Shown here: positions 21,580 through 25,892 of the stretch, one piece after another
How positions within the stretch are numbered: position 1 is the first letter of the stretch
Layout of the letters: each line of letters starts with the position of its first letter
Source: Chitinivibrionales bacterium
Lineage (GTDB): Bacteria > Fibrobacterota > Chitinivibrionia > Chitinivibrionales > FEN-1185
Direction of reading: 5' to 3'
NCBI GenBank assembly: GCA_028718065.1
Contig: JAQUMP010000002.1
Location: 1 to 25,892, forward strand
Length of the DNA: 25,892 nucleotides
The notes under the pieces: model-generated
Databases searched by the model: none
Seen by the model: only the letters and a program-made list of their open reading frames with translations
Told to the model about the DNA's origin: nothing
Translations under genes and position numbers: made by a program

Positions 21580-21626
21580 GACATAATTATGTCATGCGAC
21601 ATTTTTGCGATACGTCTTGCGACATT
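21580..21626. promoter_or_regulatory. Palindrome and repeats between the partition genes
   Basis: GACATAATTATGTC at 21580-21593 is a perfect 14-bp palindrome. Two copies of TGCGACATT follow at 21595-21603 and 21618-21626, 23 bp apart. The GACAT core is the same as in the parA operator (GACATTAAAATGTC). The cluster lies between the adaptor stop and the next start, so it can be an operator or a partition site. Confidence 0.55.
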
Positions 21627-21647
21627 CTGCCCGGAGAATTGTCCACA

Positions 21648-21848
21648 ATGGCCGAAAAGGAAAACAAAAAAGAGGCGGCAATGATCGCCCTGCAGAAAAT
21701 CCGGGAGCGGGTAAAACCGCAGCTGCCGGAATCGGCGGATGCGGTCAAAGAAGAAATAGCTGACGAAGAGTACCTGGGCGTGCGGATTCGCACCGATGCG
21801 GGCCGGGGCCTGGTGCAAATGTTCTTTCCGGGTGAGAGAATTACGTAA
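21648..21848 (+). CDS. Small basic/acidic protein of the partition operon, 66 residues
   Basis: The frame is open from an ATG at 21570, but that start would place a palindrome and repeats inside the coding region and give an odd Cys/His-rich N-terminus. The ATG at 21648 with GGAG about 11 nt upstream is therefore preferred. The product begins with a Lys/Glu-rich helix (MAEKENKKEAAMIALQKIRE) and ends in a compact beta-like segment (YLGVRIRTDAGRGLVQMFFP). No family is recognised. Position suggests a third component or regulator of the partition system. Confidence 0.55.
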   Translation: MAEKENKKEAAMIALQKIRERVKPQLPESADAVKEEIADEEYLGVRIRTDAGRGLVQMFFPGERIT

Positions 21849-21877
21849 TCTCAAAGGGAAGTTAGGAGTAAGCGTTT

Positions 21878-24800
21878 ATGACAAATCCCAGCATACTGAG
21901 CTCATTGCCACAAAATCTTGCAGCATCAATTTCTGCAATCGAAGTATATGCAGAGCGGATACTTCGCGATAAACTGGATCCACATTTTACAGACCATAGC
22001 ATTAATCATTCTAATAGGATTATTGCAATACTAAATCATCTCCTTTTTTCGAATCGGAAAGAAGCCTATTTATCTAACGATGAAAAGTATGTCTTGCTTG
22101 CAGCCTGTTATTTGCATGACATTGGGATGCAAAATGAAATATCTACTGGAAATAGTGCAGAACGGCGTGATCAGCATCATATGATTTCTTCTCAAATGAT
22201 AAAGCAAGCATGGCGTGACATTGGAATACTTGATGCATATGTGGATATAATCGCAAATGTCGTAGAAGGACACCGCGGAATTATTGATGACAAATTTAAA
22301 ACTGTTTTGTTAGGTACATGCCAAGCGATCAGATGCGATTTACTGGCAGCATTGCTCCAACTTGGTGATGAACTTGACATTTCTCATGAGAGGGTTGATA
22401 TTGTCAAAAAAAAATATCTGTGTCAAAATGCTGAATCAGATTTACATTTTTACAAGCATTATTATACTCTTGGGGTTGGCATTACGGAGAGACAAGAATT
22501 GAGTATTGCCTTTAGGTTTCCGGTATCGCGGTCTGATCAGTACTTTGATTTTTTTAACCAAATTGTGCTTGGGAAAATAAAAAAAGCGATCGAATCATTA
22601 GCTGGTATCCTATCCGTTAAGAATGGCATATACCTGCTTATAAATGATGAAAATATTGTCTTCAATGAAACAGATACAGTTGAGAGTATTCCTGCTGAGG
22701 AGTTTGAGGCCATAGTTAACGCTTCGTTGGGTGTTCGTCATTTCAGGTCTTTTAATCGGATAAATTTCCAAAGGATGGTAGGGGACATCAACTCAGAGCT
22801 ATTCTTCAATGGGAATGTCCGTTGGGAGGATATTGTTAATGGTTTGGATATTCCGCGATCAAATAACCAGGAATTCAAGGATAAGCTGCAATCTGCATAT
22901 AGTTTTTCAAGTGAAAACCAAACCGCATCTTTACTGTTAATAACAGGCGAAGGGGGAGCTGGTAAAACGACATTTCTCAAAAGAATGGCTTATAATATTT
23001 ATAACGAGCATGAATATGCAGATTTTGCGAATCTCCTATCTTATGAATATGAAACAGATCTTGACTTATTTGAACTAAATACAATTTATAATGCAACTCA
23101 AAAACCCATTATTCTTTTCATCGATGGAATTAATATTGAATACGTTTGCAATGTCATTCGTGACTCAATTAATTCTCCCACGCCCCCAACAATACCTATT
23201 GTTTACATTTTATCAGCGAGAGAAGCAGAATGGGCAAATGCTAATGGTGGGAATCTGCAATTTGGATACAAAGACAAAGTTGAACTAGGCAAACTTTCCC
23301 CCCCAGAAATTATAGCTCTAATTTCACAATTAGAAAAACATGGTCAGCTGCATGACTTGAAAGATCTTCCGGACAAGGAAAGATATGCTCGCTTTGCAGT
23401 GAAGGCAGATCGCCAACTTTTGGTAGCAATGTTTGAAGCGACTAGAAGCGATAATTTTGAAAAGATAATACTCAGCGAATACAATAATATAAAAAAACAT
23501 TGTTACCAAGCGGCCATAGCCTATGAGTACATTTCTCTCTTTTATATATATGGGGTCAGAATTCCAAAAAAATTGTTGATGAAACTTGTCCGATGTGTCG
23601 ACGAAGACGATTTTCAACAAATAGTTTTAGAGCATACCCACTTAATAATCGTTCCTGATTCTTTTGAGTATGGAATACAATTCTATCGGCCTAGGCATAA
23701 AACAATAGCGGAATCACTATTGACACAGTTGGAAGATTACTCGACCCCGCTCAAACAATTTAAACAAGCAACAATGATAATGAGCATAATAAATCCATTT
23801 GATAAGACCGAGCGTTATGTTATTCACAATTTCGTTAAAAATTATATATCATCTTTATTACCCCGTTCAAAAGAAGAATATGAGGATAGAATATTTGAAG
23901 TGCGAGAATTGATTAAGAAGAATGAAGAAAGGCTTAAGGAGATTATATTCTGTGCACAATCAGAGAGGCAATTACCCGAAATATTTATTTGGTCAAAAAT
24001 ATCGACAAAACTAGGGCTTTTCTATTTTCATAACTATTGTTTGCTAACCATAATATCCATTGACCAATACAATAAGGATGCAAACTATGCATACGCAAAG
24101 CAATTGCTTAGAAAACAAACTAATCAACGTGACTACGATGGCATTTATAAACATTTTCAAAATTCTTTCAAAGGCCGCAACCGAAGGATCCCATTTCTAT
24201 TTGATTTTTTAAAGTTTTCTGTACGAAACGAATATTATGATCATCTTGAGGAATTATTTCTAGCAATTGACAATTCCTATTCCAGCACATCTGAAGAAGA
24301 AGAACTAAGAATACAAATGATGGGAATAATAGAAGGTTATAAGAATGAGAGAAATAGAGTAGCTTTCGCTGATAAAATCAGCACATTATCTGGCCACGTC
24401 GAAATTACTAAGAATATGAACGCAAATACTCTTTTTGAATATATTGATACCGTTTTCACTGGCAATATACAAAATAAAATATCTGAATATGAAGAGTATC
24501 TTGAACTGTTCAAGTCTCGACCAAAATCTTTGCTTCTTTCAGTTGCAAGATTAGCCTCTCGTTCTAATACGGACATGCAAAAGGCCATTGATTATTTCGA
24601 TGAGGTATTTGTTAAATATATTCGACCCAATTCACAGGCTGACGATTATAAAATTCTTATTGAATATGCAGAGATAGCTATTCGGTCGAGCAAAGTCAGA
24701 AAAGAAAAGATATATGAGCTTTTAAGATATGCAATTAAACTGCATCCGAGTGATTTACGCTCTTATGAGATGTTTTCTTCACATGCTTTGAAGAATAATG

Positions 24801-24916
24801 AAAAAGAATTAGCTATGCATGTTTCGCAGGATGGCATAGATGTGGCAAAAAAAACAGATCGGTTTCAGATCCCTTTATGCAAAAAACTCATCGATATCAA
24901 TAAGCGTGCTAGTTAA
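21878..24916 (+). CDS. HD phosphohydrolase-STAND ATPase fusion, putative defence protein
   Basis: This 1012-residue protein has three parts. The N-terminal HD domain (about 35-200) shows HSINHSNRI (His44), CYLHDIGM (His80-Asp81), DQHHMIS (His100-His101), VEGHRG (His132) and LGDELDIS (Asp164), a full set of metal ligands like those of HD domains in bacterial conflict proteins. A STAND/NACHT-like P-loop ATPase follows, with Walker A TGEGGAGKTTF (356-366), Walker B PIILFIDGIN (410-419, Asp416) and SAREAEW (446-452). The C-terminal half is helical, probably a repeat-type sensor. By analogy with bacterial NLR-like (Avs/NACHT) proteins, sensing would release the HD effector, which may attack nucleotides or nucleic acids. 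AGGAG lies 8 nt before ATG, 29 bp after the partition operon. The gene is more AT-rich than parA, suggesting separate acquisition. Confidence 0.78.
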   Translation: MTNPSILSSLPQNLAASISAIEVYAERILRDKLDPHFTDHSINHSNRIIAILNHLLFSNRKEAYLSNDEKYVLLAACYLHDIGMQNEISTGNSAERRDQHHMISSQMIKQAWRDIGILDAYVDIIANVVEGHRGIIDDKFKTVLLGTCQAIRCDLLAALLQLGDELDISHERVDIVKKKYLCQNAESDLHFYKHYYTLGVGITERQELSIAFRFPVSRSDQYFDFFNQIVLGKIKKAIESLAGILSVKNGIYLLINDENIVFNETDTVESIPAEEFEAIVNASLGVRHFRSFNRINFQRMVGDINSELFFNGNVRWEDIVNGLDIPRSNNQEFKDKLQSAYSFSSENQTASLLLITGEGGAGKTTFLKRMAYNIYNEHEYADFANLLSYEYETDLDLFELNTIYNATQKPIILFIDGINIEYVCNVIRDSINSPTPPTIPIVYILSAREAEWANANGGNLQFGYKDKVELGKLSPPEIIALISQLEKHGQLHDLKDLPDKERYARFAVKADRQLLVAMFEATRSDNFEKIILSEYNNIKKHCYQAAIAYEYISLFYIYGVRIPKKLLMKLVRCVDEDDFQQIVLEHTHLIIVPDSFEYGIQFYRPRHKTIAESLLTQLEDYSTPLKQFKQATMIMSIINPFDKTERYVIHNFVKNYISSLLPRSKEEYEDRIFEVRELIKKNEERLKEIIFCAQSERQLPEIFIWSKISTKLGLFYFHNYCLLTIISIDQYNKDANYAYAKQLLRKQTNQRDYDGIYKHFQNSFKGRNRRIPFLFDFLKFSVRNEYYDHLEELFLAIDNSYSSTSEEEELRIQMMGIIEGYKNERNRVAFADKISTLSGHVEITKNMNANTLFEYIDTVFTGNIQNKISEYEEYLELFKSRPKSLLLSVARLASRSNTDMQKAIDYFDEVFVKYIRPNSQADDYKILIEYAEIAIRSSKVRKEKIYELLRYAIKLHPSDLRSYEMFSSHALKNNEKELAMHVSQDGIDVAKKTDRFQIPLCKKLIDINKRAS

Positions 24917-24998
24917 CAAACAAATACGTCTTGTTTATGTTCGGTAAAGAATTTCAGTGAGACATATAGGAACTAGAGTTGATTATGGACAATATATT

Positions 24999-25004
24999 TA
25001 TAAT
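24999..25004 (+). promoter_or_regulatory. Possible -10 box of hsdM
   Basis: A perfect TATAAT lies 28 bp before the hsdM start, in the 116-bp gap that follows the HD-STAND gene. No good -35 is found at 16-18 nt (GAGTTG is the nearest), so this is weak evidence for a separate promoter. Confidence 0.35.
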
Positions 25005-25032
25005 CCCCGTGCAAATTGACTAAAGGAATTCT

Positions 25033-25892
25033 ATGACCAATTTCGGCGATAAGGTGAATTTTATCTGGTCCGTGGCAGACCTCATTCGGGGGCCTTACCG
25101 GCCAAACCAATATAAAGATGTAATGCTTCCCCTGACCGTCCTGCGGCGGCTTGACTGCGTACTCGAACCCACTAAGGAGAAGGTGCTCGATAAGCTCAAG
25201 GAACTAAAAGGCGGCAAGCTGAATGATGAAGGCAAGGAAAGATTTTTGCTCCGGGCTTCCGGCCAGTCTTTCTATAATACCAGCCGCTTCACTTTTGAAA
25301 AACTCAAGGGCGATCCGGCCAATATCGCGGCGAATCTCACACATTACATCAAGAATTTTTCATCTCGCGCTCGGGAAATCATAGAGCATTTCAAGTTTGA
25401 AGAACACATCGCCAATCTTGACAAGCATGATCGCCTTTTCTTAGTAATTCAAAAATTCTGCGATATTGATCTTCACCCGGCCGCTGTTTCAAATATTGAG
25501 ATGGGTTACATTTTCGAGGAACTTGTACGGCGGTTCAATGAAGCGAGTAACGAAGAGGCGGGGGACCATTTCACTCCCCGCGAAGTCATACGCCTCATGG
25601 TCGCCCTTATTTTCAGCCCTGATGATGCCCTGCTGAGCAAGAAAGGCACTGTCCGCACGCTCTTTGACCCGACATTCGGCACGGGCGGAATGTTCTCCGT
25701 TTCGGAAGAATACCTCCATGAACTCAACCGCGATGCAAGCCTTGAAGTATTCGGCCAGGATTACAATGACCAGGCATACGCGGTCTGCGGCTCGGACATG
25801 ATGATAAAAGGCCAGAATATCGAGAATATCCGGATGGGCAATAGCTTTACAGAAGATCATTTTTCAGGCAGGCACTTCGACTATATGCTTGC
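25033..25892 (+). CDS. hsdM: Type I restriction-modification methyltransferase HsdM, N-terminal part
   Basis: The gene begins at ATG 25033 (AAAGGA 6 nt upstream) and runs off the right edge after 286 codons. The HsdM N-terminal helical domain is clear (WSVADLIRGPYRPNQYKDVM, LPLTVLRRLDCVLEPTKEKV), as is the linker block MGYIFEELVRRFNEASNEEA then GDHFTPREVIRLMV. AdoMet-binding motif I is DPTFGTGGMF (212-221), with Phe where Ala/Cys is usual. The catalytic NPPF motif lies beyond the window. HsdM methylates adenine in host DNA and needs HsdS for specificity and HsdR for cleavage, both expected downstream. It shares the plus-strand defence region with the HD-STAND gene. Confidence 0.93.
   Translation, partial: MTNFGDKVNFIWSVADLIRGPYRPNQYKDVMLPLTVLRRLDCVLEPTKEKVLDKLKELKGGKLNDEGKERFLLRASGQSFYNTSRFTFEKLKGDPANIAANLTHYIKNFSSRAREIIEHFKFEEHIANLDKHDRLFLVIQKFCDIDLHPAAVSNIEMGYIFEELVRRFNEASNEEAGDHFTPREVIRLMVALIFSPDDALLSKKGTVRTLFDPTFGTGGMFSVSEEYLHELNRDASLEVFGQDYNDQAYAVCGSDMMIKGQNIENIRMGNSFTEDHFSGRHFDYML

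Noticed and set aside
21570..21647. Upstream start for the 66-residue partition-operon protein
   Set aside because: It would put a palindrome and two repeats in the coding part and add a Cys/His-rich stretch unlike the rest. ATG 21648 is better, but the longer form is not excluded.

Overview
The window reads as part of a mobilizable plasmid, or a plasmid-derived island, from a Gram-negative bacterium. Several genes resemble families common in the Bacteroidota/Fibrobacterota (FCB) group: a TlpA-like lipoprotein start, a 6-bladed beta-propeller protein, a tail-fibre-like protein with a WPDYVF-type C-terminus, and a PKD-bearing protease. Clear Shine-Dalgarno sequences precede most genes, which is unusual for typical Bacteroidota, so the phylum is only a lean. 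No rRNA, tRNA, CRISPR array, transposase or integrase was found.

Layout. 1-1675 (minus): a truncated lipoprotein and a secreted beta-propeller protein. 1973-3525 (minus): a five-gene block around an ArdC-type antirestriction protein with small Cys-rich proteins, ending in a clear minus-strand terminator. 3526-4487: about 960 bp of GC-rich, hairpin-rich DNA without a supported gene. 4488-6551: a lone response-regulator receiver, a decayed minus-strand gene, a four-TM protein and a PlsC-type acyltransferase. 6784-10955 (plus): a probable four-gene secretion operon that ends with a chagasin-type cysteine-protease inhibitor directly before a papain-like protease with a PKD domain. 10956-11291: a second structured GC-rich spacer.

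11292-17385 (minus): the mobilization operon, consisting of a ribbon-helix-helix-like protein, a MOBF (TrwC-like) relaxase-helicase, a membrane-anchored coiled-coil protein, a small coiled-coil protein and a VirD4/TrwB-type coupling protein. No mating-pore genes are present in the window. 17528-19233 (minus): a Rep_3-type initiator followed at once by a small protein that looks like an isolated copy of the Rep winged-helix fold. 19318-20040: an iteron-type replication origin with about ten copies of an AAAGGTGATAT-like repeat, mostly at 22-bp spacing. 20256-21848 (plus): a ParA-type partition operon with palindromic operators.

The last 4 kb is a defence module: a 1012-residue protein joining an N-terminal HD phosphohydrolase domain to a STAND/NACHT-like P-loop ATPase and a helical C-terminus, then the first 286 codons of a type I restriction-modification methyltransferase (HsdM). 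The HD-STAND protein sits 29 bp after the partition operon and 116 bp before hsdM. The element thus combines replication, partition and mobilization functions with both an anti-restriction gene and defence genes. The best candidates for something undescribed are the HD-STAND protein, the winged-helix companion of Rep, the inhibitor-protease pair, and the hairpin-rich spacers at module borders.
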